Shown: in pieces, positions 42,515-49,552 of the stretch | Position numbering within the stretch: the first letter of the stretch is position 1 | How the letters are laid out: each line of letters starts with the position of its first letter | Assembly: GCA_023400055.1 (NCBI GenBank) | Contig: JAEXFN010000014.1 | Span: forward strand, 1 to 57,002 | Length of the DNA stretch: 57,002 nt | Direction: 5' to 3' | Origin: Bacillota bacterium | GTDB lineage: Bacteria; Bacillota; UBA4882; UBA8346 | The notes under the pieces: model-generated | The model's database searches: none | Told to the model about the DNA's origin: nothing | The model's input: the letters and a program-made list of their open reading frames with translations, nothing else | Program-made: the position numbers and the translations under genes

Positions 42515-42714
42515 AAATTAATTATCCAAAGGGGGTTTTCTCATGCTGGACTACCATTGCACCGGCATTCAAAAAATGATCCTTGAGCGATTGGTCCAGA
42601 TTCATGAGGAGATCGTCGGCTTGGATCCGGAGTATCGGCAATTGGGAGAGCGCCCGGACGAACTGTTAAAACAGATCACCGCCAAACTGAACCGCGAAGA
42701 TCAGCCCTTGCTGG
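42515..42714 (+). repeat. 200-bp duplication, left copy
   Basis: Matches 43531-43730 over exactly 200 bp with only a few substitutions, including the leader TTAATTATCCAAAGGGG and the first 57 codons of the small gene. The match ends abruptly after CCCTTGCTGG. Confidence 0.93.
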
Positions 42715-42737
42715 TTTTCATTTCTGTCATATCCTGA
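42543..42737 (+). pseudogene. Truncated copy of the small gene at 43559
   Basis: The first 57 codons correspond to the intact gene at 43559-43867 (MLDYHCTGIQKMILERLVQ start). At 42714/42715 the sequence switches to antisense of the coiled-coil gene, adding a foreign tail (VFISVIS) before the stop. The last 45 or so residues of the family are lost. The strong GGGGG-type leader is retained, so a short peptide may still be made. Confidence 0.85.
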
Positions 42738-42790
42738 GTCGTTTTGGCAAGAGTCTCTGTAACTAGATTTTGAAATTTTTCATTTTCCAT
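42701..42790 (-). pseudogene. Truncated 5' end of the coiled-coil gene
   Basis: Encodes MENEKFQNLVTETLAKTTQD and a few more codons nearly identical to the protein at 41074-41316, then runs into the duplicated small gene and stops after 29 residues. It overlaps the repressor at 42780 just as the intact copy overlaps its repressor. Confidence 0.85.
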
Positions 42791-42949
42791 CGCTAGGCTT
42801 GTCTTTTCGATATTTGCTTAGGACATATTGTTTCAGTTTTTCGAGCTCATCAAGAGCTTCGGGAGGGAGGTCACTCATTGGGTCGCTTACTCGGTGAGCG
42901 GCGTTGGTTTCGGGTTGGTTTTGAACTTCGGTGCGCCCAAGAAGATAAT
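42715..42949 (-). repeat. 235-bp duplication of the repressor tail and coiled-coil 5' end
   Basis: Aligned with 41241-41475 at a constant offset of 1474 and with few changes. It covers the 5' end of the coiled-coil gene and the C-terminal third of the repressor. The similarity fades where the helix-turn-helix coding part begins. Confidence 0.9.
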
Positions 42950-43121
42950 CCGTGGTGGAATGTAAAGCATCCGCTATTTTAACAATGATATCTGTTTGTG
43001 GAGTGCGTTCACCAGTGACATAACGAGATATAGTAACCTCTGTCACTCCAATTTTAGAGGCGAGTTCTTTTTGGGTCATATCGTTTTCTTGAAGTAGATT
43101 CGAAATTCTTTTGCCTATCAT
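42780..43121 (-). CDS. XRE-family phage-type repressor (copy 2)
   Basis: A 113-residue repressor with helix-turn-helix ISNLLQENDMTQKELASKIG and VTEVTISRYVTGERTPQ. The C-terminal tail after DYLLGRT is almost the same as that of the 41306 repressor. The DNA-recognition half is unrelated beyond the fold, so specificity differs. Consistent with this, its upstream region carries TAACCA/TGGTTA palindromes instead of ATGAC/GTCAT. The divergent partner gene expected to the right is missing. Confidence 0.86.
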   Translation of the reverse strand: MIGKRISNLLQENDMTQKELASKIGVTEVTISRYVTGERTPQTDIIVKIADALHSTTDYLLGRTEVQNQPETNAAHRVSDPMSDLPPEALDELEKLKQYVLSKYRKDKPSDGK

Positions 43122-43188
43122 TTGCTCACCTTGAGTTAATGCCTTTAACCAATATTATAATTTATAAATAAATAATGGTCTTCTAAAT

Positions 43189-43258
43189 TAACCAAAGTTA
43201 CTATTTTTTTATTGACTTAACCAAGTGGTTATGATACATTATTATCAACCGATCGGTT
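43189..43258. promoter_or_regulatory. Orphan rightward promoter with TAACCA palindromes
   Basis: TTGACT (43212-43217), 17-nt spacer, TACATT (43235-43240). The operator TAACCAAGTGGTTA (43218-43231) fills the spacer. A second palindrome, AACCGATCGGTT, lies at 43247-43258, and a weaker TAACCAAAGTTA at 43189-43200. The architecture repeats that at 41687-41806, but downstream only a 7-codon ORF (ATG 43276) remains. Confidence 0.75.
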
Positions 43259-43298
43259 AATGAAAGGATGGCAAAATGAATTCCCTTAGACTTGGATA

Positions 43299-43391
43299 GA
43301 CCCACAGATTCGAAGTCTGCCACTTTATCGAAATAAATCTGAAGACCAAATCATATGAACGGAAGGTGCGACCCTTTGATTCGTAGTCAAA
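43299..43391 (-). pseudogene. Two possible tRNA-Arg anticodon-arm relics
   Basis: On the minus strand 43299-43321 reads GGCAGACTTCGAATCTGTGG, like an anticodon arm with TCG. 43367-43391 reads TTTGACTACGAATCAAAGGG, like an ACG arm followed by a GGTCGCA variable region. No complete cloverleaf is present. The remaining gap 43392-43530 shows no gene. Confidence 0.35.
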
Positions 43392-43558
43392 TACTCAAAG
43401 AAATAAGCTCAGAAGTCTATTTTTCAGTATGTATTAGTTATACCGAGGCCATTACAAAATGAGAAGTGTCATAATAAATTTTTGAATTGTAAGTGCTTTC
43501 ATTCGACGCCTTAACGGATAAAAATCGGGAAAATTAATTATCCAAAGGGGGGTTTCTC

Positions 43559-43867
43559 ATGCTGGACTACCATTGCACCGGTATTCAAAAAATGATCCTC
43601 GAGCGATTGGTCCAGATTCATGAGGAGATCGTCGGCTTAGATCCGGAGTATCAGCAATTGGGAGAGCGCCCGGACGAACTGTTAAAACAGCTCACCGCCA
43701 AACTGAACCGCGAAGATCAGCCCTTGCTGGATGAATACGATTCTGCCTGCACGGCTCGGAGCTGCCGCCAAGACGAGCTGATCTATAACGAAGGGTTGAT
43801 GGATGGAATCTCATTGGGTTATTGGGTGGCCCTGGTGGGGCGGGGCGTGGAAAAGATTAGAGTTTAA
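43559..43867 (+). CDS. Small phage-type hypothetical protein (intact copy)
   Basis: A 102-residue acidic protein starting MLDYHCTGIQKMILERLVQI, with a C-terminal helix (LIYNEGLMDGISLGYWVALV). It loosely resembles short helical proteins of Clostridia prophages (DUF6809-like), but I am not sure of the family. An AAAGGGGGG site precedes the ATG. A truncated copy with the same leader is at 42543. Confidence 0.7.
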   Translation: MLDYHCTGIQKMILERLVQIHEEIVGLDPEYQQLGERPDELLKQLTAKLNREDQPLLDEYDSACTARSCRQDELIYNEGLMDGISLGYWVALVGRGVEKIRV

Positions 43868-44678
43868 CGGCAGCAATCAAACAGGATGTGTGGCACCTTT
43901 CCTTATATCCTAATCAAAAGGGCAGGGGGATGGATTCCTTGCCCGATATGGAATCAGGAAAGAACTTCTGGATGCTCTTTTTTTTGGCCCACGGTTCCGA
44001 CGGCGGGTTACTTTTTTGGCGGCAAAAAAGTAACCAAAAAGGCGCTGGATTCGGCCTAATCCATCCATGGGGCCTCATCTTTGCGACGTCCTGTCGCAGA
44101 GAACCTACGGATTCCCGTCCTCCCTTATGCATCCGGTAATCGTCTTCGCCATCCCTGGCCTTCTGACTGGCTACCGGGTCATGGCTTTCGAAGTCCCCTC
44201 CGCAGGGCGACCGCAGTTTTTCATCCGCGAAAAGAGGCGTCGCCCGCCTTCATCCTTGAAGGCGGTGGGTGGTCGAAATTTAAGTGCATTCATCAAAAAT
44301 GAATTTAGTAGCTTAACTTGGGATGAGCACCCGTCTCCAAGGAGGGAGACGGCGCCGCTTCTTTTCAGGAAGAAAAACAGCGGTCGGGGCCGGAAGCCTG
44401 CGCTTAGTTGCCAGGCAGATTGCCATGGATGGCGGCGGCATTCTAAAACCCCGGATGAATCAGGAGGCGCCGGAACCTCGGTTCCGGCTGGGCGGATTCC
44501 AAAGGGTGTCCCACTACACCCTTTGGTCCTGGGGGGTGGGGGCAGGAATAGCCCCCATCGGCGTTCAGTTGCTTTCAGTCTCTTACATCATTGCTTACTT
44601 TTTACACGGAAAGTTAAGTTTTATTTTTAAGTTACAAATTTATTCTAAAAAATTATTCCAAAAAATCAACGAAATCTA
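43868..44678. repeat. Hairpin-rich 0.8-kb non-coding block
   Basis: Open frames exist, but none has a ribosome-binding site or protein-like composition. A perfect 13-bp hairpin GGTTACTTTTTTG/CAAAAAAGTAACC (44006-44018 with 44023-44035) begins a GC-rich series. An 11-bp hairpin CCAAAGGGTGT/ACACCCTTTGG (44509-44519 with 44526-44536) is followed by TCCTGGGG. The first hairpin resembles a widespread bacterial intergenic repeat type. Confidence 0.65.
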
Positions 44679-44707
44679 TTGACCGCGAATAACATTTTTG
44701 CTATACT
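44679..44707 (+). promoter_or_regulatory. Promoter upstream of the 44773 gene
   Basis: TTGACC (44679-44684), 17-nt spacer, TATACT (44702-44707), 66 nt before the start codon. Confidence 0.75.
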
Positions 44708-44772
44708 ATAGTCATGATGCAACCTTCCGGAAGGGTTCATTCTACCCATTCTATTAATTGGAGGCAATAATC

Positions 44773-45168
44773 ATGGAACAAGAAGTAAACGAAACCAATA
44801 ACCCCACCAACTTGACGGCCGATCCCGCCGCGGACCCAGCCAAGAAATCGGTCCCGTCCCAATCGTTCGAGTTCAAACTGGCCCGGATCGCCGAACTGAT
44901 CGCCGGGATCCAGGCCCATGCCGAGCCGCTGGCGCAGCGGGGCATCGATACGGCGTTCATTACCAAATTCGACGCCGATTATCAGGCGCTGCTCGACGCC
45001 CACAACGCGCAGTTGGCTTGCAAAGCCCGGATGATGGAGAAGACCGAGGAGATCCAGGCCAAGCTCAGCCAGATTCAGCTTACCTACTCGGACGCCCGCG
45101 CCCAGGTGAAACGGATCTTCCCCAAATCCACCTGGCGCGAATTCGGCATCACCGATCAAAGGCTATAA
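44773..45168 (+). CDS. Hypothetical protein of the accessory replication module
   Basis: Unrecognised 131-residue protein. After a disordered Asn/Ala/Pro-rich N terminus (NPTNLTADPAADPAKK) it is largely helical (FKLARIAELIAGIQAHAEPL, then an AKLSQIQLTYSDARAQ coiled segment), ending KSTWREFGITDQRL. ATG 44773 follows TGGAGG; the upstream in-frame ATG 44758 has none. It lies just before the replication initiator gene and has its own promoter. The GC-rich codon use differs from the AT-rich island to its left. Confidence 0.65.
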   Translation: MEQEVNETNNPTNLTADPAADPAKKSVPSQSFEFKLARIAELIAGIQAHAEPLAQRGIDTAFITKFDADYQALLDAHNAQLACKARMMEKTEEIQAKLSQIQLTYSDARAQVKRIFPKSTWREFGITDQRL

Positions 45169-45335
45169 TCACTAATCCATCAGGAACTTGGGACGGACGC
45201 GCTTTGACGGATTGCCCGAAAGAAAAAAGGAAGGCGTTTATTTTTTACCCCATGCGTTCATTTTAAACAATGAGCTGCTATATCAAGTAAACGTTCCATC
45301 CCCAAGCCCCGTGGGCAAGCGAGCGGGGCAACGGT

Positions 45336-45374
45336 CCAAAGAGCCCGGTGATCTTTGGTCATCAGGCTCTTTGG
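45336..45374. promoter_or_regulatory. Strong hairpin before the initiator gene
   Basis: Perfect 10-bp stem CCAAAGAGCC / GGCTCTTTGG with an inner TGAT/ATCA pair, 37 nt before the start at 45411. There is no T run on the plus side, so it may be a leader structure rather than a terminator. Confidence 0.5.
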
Positions 45375-45410
45375 TAATTCAACCAATGCCGGACAGGAAG
45401 TGGTTAGCTC

Positions 45411-46355
45411 ATGAAAGAAGCCTATTATTTTTCCCATGACAGCAACGCCCGCAACGATCCGAAAATCCGGGCGCTGCGGAAGCAGTACGGGATCGCCGGC
45501 TATGGCCTGTACTGGATTATCATCGAAATGCTCCGGGAGTCCGCGGAGTATAAACTGCCGTTCAAACCGTACATTTTGGACTGTCTTAGCGAAGAGTTGG
45601 GCGATGATGCAACCGACGTCCAACAGTTATTGAACGATCTCATCGCCAAGTTCGAATTGTTGCAAAGCGACGGCAGCTACTTTTGGTCCGATTCATTGCG
45701 CAAACGGATGGAGTCCTACGATTCCAAACGGGAACAATCCAGACGGGCGGGGCTGAAAAGCGCCGCCCAACGGGAGCGAGGCGCCAGCGGCGCAACGGCT
45801 CCCGAACGTCCGTTGAACGGTCGTTCAACCAGGAAAGGAAAAGAAAGTAAAGCAAATCAAGCAAATAAAAGTAAAGAAAAAGATCATGGGGATCATCATC
45901 AACCGGCGTGCGCGCCCGAAACCGATGCAGCGGTTTCCCAAGTGGTAACGGAGTATCAGCAGCAGATCAATCCATCCGCTTCGCCGCTGGAGATCGAAAA
46001 AATCCTGGCTTGGCTGAACGATTTCCCGGACGACGTGATTGTAAAGGCGATGGAGATCGCGGTCAGCAATAACAAACGCAATCTCGCCTACATCGAGGCC
46101 ATTTTGCGGAACTGGTCGAAGGAGAACCTGCGCACCCTGACGGCCATTCAATGCCACGAACGCGAGCGCGAGTCCAGGAAAGATCAATCGAAAATTCGGG
46201 CCGCGCCGAGCCGGCCCGGCAGTTCGCTGGAATACTTGAGAAAACGGATGGAGGAGGCCGAGCGAGATGACCGATCAGGAAATCATGAAACTAACCTACA
46301 TGGCCTTGACGGCATTCCCGTTGAAGCGCGAGTTGTCCGGGCCGCAGATGGATGA
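45411..46355 (+). CDS. Phage/plasmid replication initiator with DUF4373 and DnaD-like domains
   Basis: The N-terminal 110 residues match the Lin1244/Lin1753 (DUF4373) winged-helix domain of phage replication proteins: YYFSHDSNARNDPKIRALRK, then YGIAGYGLYWIIIEMLRES. A charged linker follows. Then comes a DnaD-type domain (about 180-260: TEYQQQINPSASPLEIEKIL, NKRNLAYIEAILRNW), which binds DNA and recruits helicase loading proteins. ATG 45411 follows AGGAAGTGG. It overlaps the next gene by 89 nt in another frame, a typical initiator-loader pair. Confidence 0.88.
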   Translation: MKEAYYFSHDSNARNDPKIRALRKQYGIAGYGLYWIIIEMLRESAEYKLPFKPYILDCLSEELGDDATDVQQLLNDLIAKFELLQSDGSYFWSDSLRKRMESYDSKREQSRRAGLKSAAQRERGASGATAPERPLNGRSTRKGKESKANQANKSKEKDHGDHHQPACAPETDAAVSQVVTEYQQQINPSASPLEIEKILAWLNDFPDDVIVKAMEIAVSNNKRNLAYIEAILRNWSKENLRTLTAIQCHERERESRKDQSKIRAAPSRPGSSLEYLRKRMEEAERDDRSGNHETNLHGLDGIPVEARVVRAADG

Positions 46356-46794
46356 GCTGATCCGGGTGTGGGGGCTGGTTCTGGCGGATATCCCTTATCC
46401 GGTCGCGGCGGCGGCGGTGCTCAAGGTGCTCTCCGCCGCCAAATTCTTCTCGACGCTGGCCGAGATCCGGGAAGCGGCTTATTCGTTGCTGCCGGGGCCG
46501 CCGTCGGCCGAGGAGGCCTGGGGCGAGCTTTATCGGTACATCACGAGCGGCTCCAATGCAATCCGCTTCAAGTATGACGGGATCGGGCCGAGCTTTACGA
46601 ATCCGCTGCTCCAGAAGACGGTCGAGCAATTCGGGGTCCGGTCCCTGTTCGAGTAGGAGAATATCGACGTGGTGCGGGCGCAATTCATGAAGGCTTACGC
46701 CAAGAATGTCGAGGCGGACCGGGAACGCAAGCTGGTGGAGCGGGTGCGGTCGATCGCCGCGGACGATGCGGCGCGGCTGGAAACCATGGGATAA
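46267..46794 (+). pseudogene. Helicase-loader-like gene interrupted by an in-frame TAG
   Basis: Resembles phage replicative helicase loader/inhibitor proteins of the G39P type (MTDQEIMKLTYMALTAFPLK, then YPVAAAAVLKVLSAAKFF). Codon 130 (46654-46656) is TAG. Reading through in the same frame continues for 45 codons to TAA 46792-46794 with convincing family sequence (ENIDVVRAQFMKAYAKNVEA), where relatives have an S/E-N-x-x-V-x-R-A-Q-F block. So this is either a nonsense mutation or a read-through site. AGGAGG precedes the ATG. Confidence 0.82.
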
Positions 46795-46977
46795 AGTCGG
46801 TCGAATCCAAAAATTTTACGAAGTCCATTTTAAAGGCTTTATCTCATGAGCGCGTGGCTTTAGACGGGATCGCGGCGGCAGTGACATCGTAATTTGGGGA
46901 TCGATATTCGTTAAAATATAAATAACCATTTGAAAAAGTCACCTTTTTTACCTATTTTTACAAATAGGGAGGAGGTG

Positions 46978-47157
46978 ATGAAATTGCAGAGTCGAGTGAT
47001 GAAACTCCGGCAAAAAATCGAAGTGGCCCGAAAAGAAATGGAAAGGTTATGGGATGTAAAGAACCGGACGGATCCCGAAGTTTTAAAAGCTGCCGAGAAA
47101 GTGGATGAGTTGTTAAACGAGTATAGTAAATTGTTAGAGCAAAATGCAGAAGAGTAG
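46978..47157 (+). CDS. Spo0E-like aspartyl-phosphate phosphatase family peptide
   Basis: A 59-residue helical hairpin protein (VMKLRQKIEVARKEMERL, then DPEVLKAAEKVDELLNEY). The spacing of the two helices and the LDxLINxY-like ending match Spo0E-type phosphatases that dephosphorylate Spo0A-P. The usual Ser of the S-x3-D motif is Ala here (AAEKVD), while Asp is kept. AGGAGGTG lies just before ATG 46978, so TTG 46984 could be the true start. Its location in an accessory region suggests a mobile sporulation modulator. Confidence 0.72.
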   Translation: MKLQSRVMKLRQKIEVARKEMERLWDVKNRTDPEVLKAAEKVDELLNEYSKLLEQNAEE

Positions 47158-47164
47158 GAAAGCG

Positions 47165-47186
47165 AGCCGTCACTGATGTGACGGCT
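47165..47186 (+). terminator. Hairpin after the Spo0E-like gene
   Basis: Perfect 9-bp stem AGCCGTCAC / GTGACGGCT with TGAT loop, 8 nt after the stop; no T run follows. The remaining gap to 47386 shows no gene. Confidence 0.55.
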
Positions 47187-47386
47187 TCAGACTGCCGGGC
47201 AGATTCCGGACTCTAGAAAGAAGCGCGGCGGCCGACGGATGCGCGGTGCCGACCAATTAGAGGACCGGGGATAGGGGCCGTGTCGCTCCAGCGAGCTCAA
47301 ATCATGATAAGCTCAGAAAAGCCTGTTGAAGAGGTCAGAAAATTGGATTTTCCTGCATATCTTGAGAGTGAATAGGAAGTGAGAAC

Positions 47387-47911
47387 ATGGTTAAACCGCT
47401 GATCCGAAAGCAATATGGCTCGGGTGAAGCTTACGAACGAAAATTAGTAAAGATTATGGAGCGGCTCGGTGTCGATACCTATAACTTCAACTGGGATCGT
47501 TGGGGCTGCTTCGTTGAGTTCCGTTATAAAGGGGAATTATACCGCATCGATCATTCGATTGAAAACGCAAAGGCGCGTGGCATAACGCTTCATTATGGCT
47601 CGGATTCGTTCGCCCAAGTGGTTTTGGCGCTTGAAGACCTCGCCGGAATCGTTGAACGGGGGATTTATGAGCTTTCAACCTGGGTAGCCGGCATGAAATA
47701 TTTAGCGCCTCCCAATGTTGTCCCGCACTGCTTTGAATTCCTCGGTTTCAAACGGATCCCGGCCGGAGTCGGGGAAATCAAGGAACGGTACCAACAATTG
47801 ACCAAGCGCTACCATACCAGCTTGGGAGGGGATGAAGAATATTTCAGACGATTGCAGATAGAGACCGAAAAGGCACTAAAATATTTCGATCAACCGCCGG
47901 AGCCATCTTGA
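47387..47911 (+). CDS. J-domain-like protein lacking the HPD motif
   Basis: The 174-residue protein has an N-terminal alpha/beta domain (YNFNWDRWGCFVEFRYKGEL) unlike any family I can name. The C-terminal 60 residues look like a DnaJ J-domain: CFEFLGFKRIPAGVGEIKER, YQQLTKRYHTSLGGDEEYFR. The catalytic HPD tripeptide is replaced by H-T-S, so stimulation of DnaK is doubtful. Such proteins occur in phages and mobile elements. The ATG at 47387 follows AGGAAGTGAG. It is alone at the right border of the accessory region. Confidence 0.75.
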   Translation: MVKPLIRKQYGSGEAYERKLVKIMERLGVDTYNFNWDRWGCFVEFRYKGELYRIDHSIENAKARGITLHYGSDSFAQVVLALEDLAGIVERGIYELSTWVAGMKYLAPPNVVPHCFEFLGFKRIPAGVGEIKERYQQLTKRYHTSLGGDEEYFRRLQIETEKALKYFDQPPEPS

Positions 47912-47974
47912 TGATCGCTCCGGCCGGTCCATTTATTTTTTTAAAAATATTTTTTAATTCCCTAAAAAAATGAA

Positions 47975-48000
47975 ACAAGGCCGATTTTACTCGGCCTTGT
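47975..48000 (-). terminator. Terminator of the leftward transporter operon
   Basis: Perfect 10-bp stem ACAAGGCCGA / TCGGCCTTGT. On the minus strand it is followed by TTTCATTTTTTT. It lies just after the stop at 48018. Confidence 0.9.
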
Positions 48001-48017
48001 GATGTGGAGTCAAGCCA

Positions 48018-49478
48018 TTAGATAATGGCGTCTTGCTTCAATAATTGTTGCCGCAGGCTTTCAATATTTAAAGTACGCATTGAAGTGTCGGTTTTAATGG
48101 CTAAAGCAGCTGCGGTTCCGGCGGCTTCGCCCGTCGCCATGCAAGGCGGTTGCCCTCTTACCGAGCCCAGCGCCGCTCGGTCCACCGAGATGGCCCTGCC
48201 GACCACCAGCAGATTGTCCGGCCCCTCTTTGGGGAGTAAACAACGGTAGGGAATGCCATAAGTTTTGCCGTCTTTGATTTCGAGCCACTTCCGGCCCCCA
48301 TGAATTTCGCCGACTTTACCGCCTTCAAAGCTGTGAATGTTCATGGCTCGACCGCAGCGCGCAATGGAATCCTCAAAATCTTTGCCGTTCCCTACATCTT
48401 CTTGGGTTAGCTGATATTCGCCGATAATTCGCCGGCTCTCCCTGATGCCTAACTGTGAGGCAGTTTGCAGTAAATAGGAATTTTCATAACCGGGAATATA
48501 TTTTCTCATAAATTTGGCTAAACGCATCGCTTGTTTCCGGGTATTAAGTATTGCCAGGCTAACTTCCTTGCCGTTGGTCGTATTGACATTATAGGCCATA
48601 TCGGCAATTTGGAAAGTTTGATCGGGAAGGACTTGACCCCAGCGAAAGACCGAGCTGATTGCGAAGAACGGCAACGAGTTTTTGGCGCCTTCCGCCATCG
48701 GATAATCGCCATTGTTGTAAGCCTGGTTGATTAGCTTATAAAAGGCGATGATGTTTAATGGCAGGTTTTTAAGGTAAAGTTCTTCCCAGGTCTTAATATC
48801 CCCCGACTGGACTTCTTCGGGGTTCGCTTTCAAGTAAGCGATTGTCTTGCTGAGATCAACGCCGCCCGTGATGAAAGTCAAAGTTATCGGCTGAAATTCT
48901 CCATTTGGGCCGCCAACTTCATATGGTGCGCCGCTGCGGGCGGCTACATCAGCGTCTCCGGTTGCGTCAACGACCATTTTGGTTTTGATGAGATGCTGTC
49001 CGGACTTATTCTCTACCAGAATCGCGGTGATTTTGCCGTCCGCTACCACTGGGCGGGTGACCAGCGACTGAAGCCAGATATCGACTCCCACTTCACGACC
49101 GAATTCTTCCAGCACAAGCTTGGTGATTTCCGGATCGGTCAAAACGCAACTGGTGGAACGGCCCTTTTCACCCCACGCACCACCGGCTTCCACCAGACGG
49201 TCATTGACTTCTTGGGGAATGCCGCGAATGACTTGGTTTTCGTAATAATTGTTATATTGATAAACATTTACCGTATGGCGGTTGCGATGAACCCGCATTC
49301 CATGGAAACCCATGACCAAACCGCCGGTGAACATTCCGCCGAGACTCTCGGCTTTTTCAATTAAGATCACTCTAGCCCCACTGCGAGCGGCTGCGATCGC
49401 CGCTCCAAACCCGGCCGGGCCACCGCCGGCGACTAAGACATCAGTTTCTACGGTCCGAATCTGTTCTTGAGTATTCAT
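48018..49478 (-). CDS. FAD-dependent oxidoreductase (PF12831 type)
   Basis: The 486-residue flavoprotein starts with the FAD-binding strand TDVLVAGGGPAGFGAAIAAA and the ribose-binding IEKAESLGGMFTGGL. It also has the second FAD motif VDATGDADVAARSGAPYEVG and a C-terminal YGIPYRCLLPKEGPDNLLVV block. This group often accompanies sugar ABC transporters and probably oxidises a sugar or sugar-derived alcohol; the substrate is inferred only. It is the last gene of the leftward LacI-controlled operon, 74 nt after the binding protein, and ends at a strong terminator. Confidence 0.88.
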   Translation of the reverse strand: MNTQEQIRTVETDVLVAGGGPAGFGAAIAAARSGARVILIEKAESLGGMFTGGLVMGFHGMRVHRNRHTVNVYQYNNYYENQVIRGIPQEVNDRLVEAGGAWGEKGRSTSCVLTDPEITKLVLEEFGREVGVDIWLQSLVTRPVVADGKITAILVENKSGQHLIKTKMVVDATGDADVAARSGAPYEVGGPNGEFQPITLTFITGGVDLSKTIAYLKANPEEVQSGDIKTWEELYLKNLPLNIIAFYKLINQAYNNGDYPMAEGAKNSLPFFAISSVFRWGQVLPDQTFQIADMAYNVNTTNGKEVSLAILNTRKQAMRLAKFMRKYIPGYENSYLLQTASQLGIRESRRIIGEYQLTQEDVGNGKDFEDSIARCGRAMNIHSFEGGKVGEIHGGRKWLEIKDGKTYGIPYRCLLPKEGPDNLLVVGRAISVDRAALGSVRGQPPCMATGEAAGTAAALAIKTDTSMRTLNIESLRQQLLKQDAII

Positions 49479-49552
49479 ATTGTCACTTCTTCCTTAGTAT
49501 GTTAGACATTTTGAAGATAATAAGTTTTTGGGTATCCCCATAAAGCCGATGA

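Noticed and set aside
44067..44682. Several ORFs of 73-187 codons
   Set aside because: They lie over hairpin-rich sequence, are Arg/Pro/Ser-rich in conflicting frames and lack start signals.
37900..47900. Complete prophage or integrative element
   Set aside because: Repressors, replication genes and a tRNA scar are present, but no integrase, terminase, portal, capsid or conjugation gene is visible in the window.
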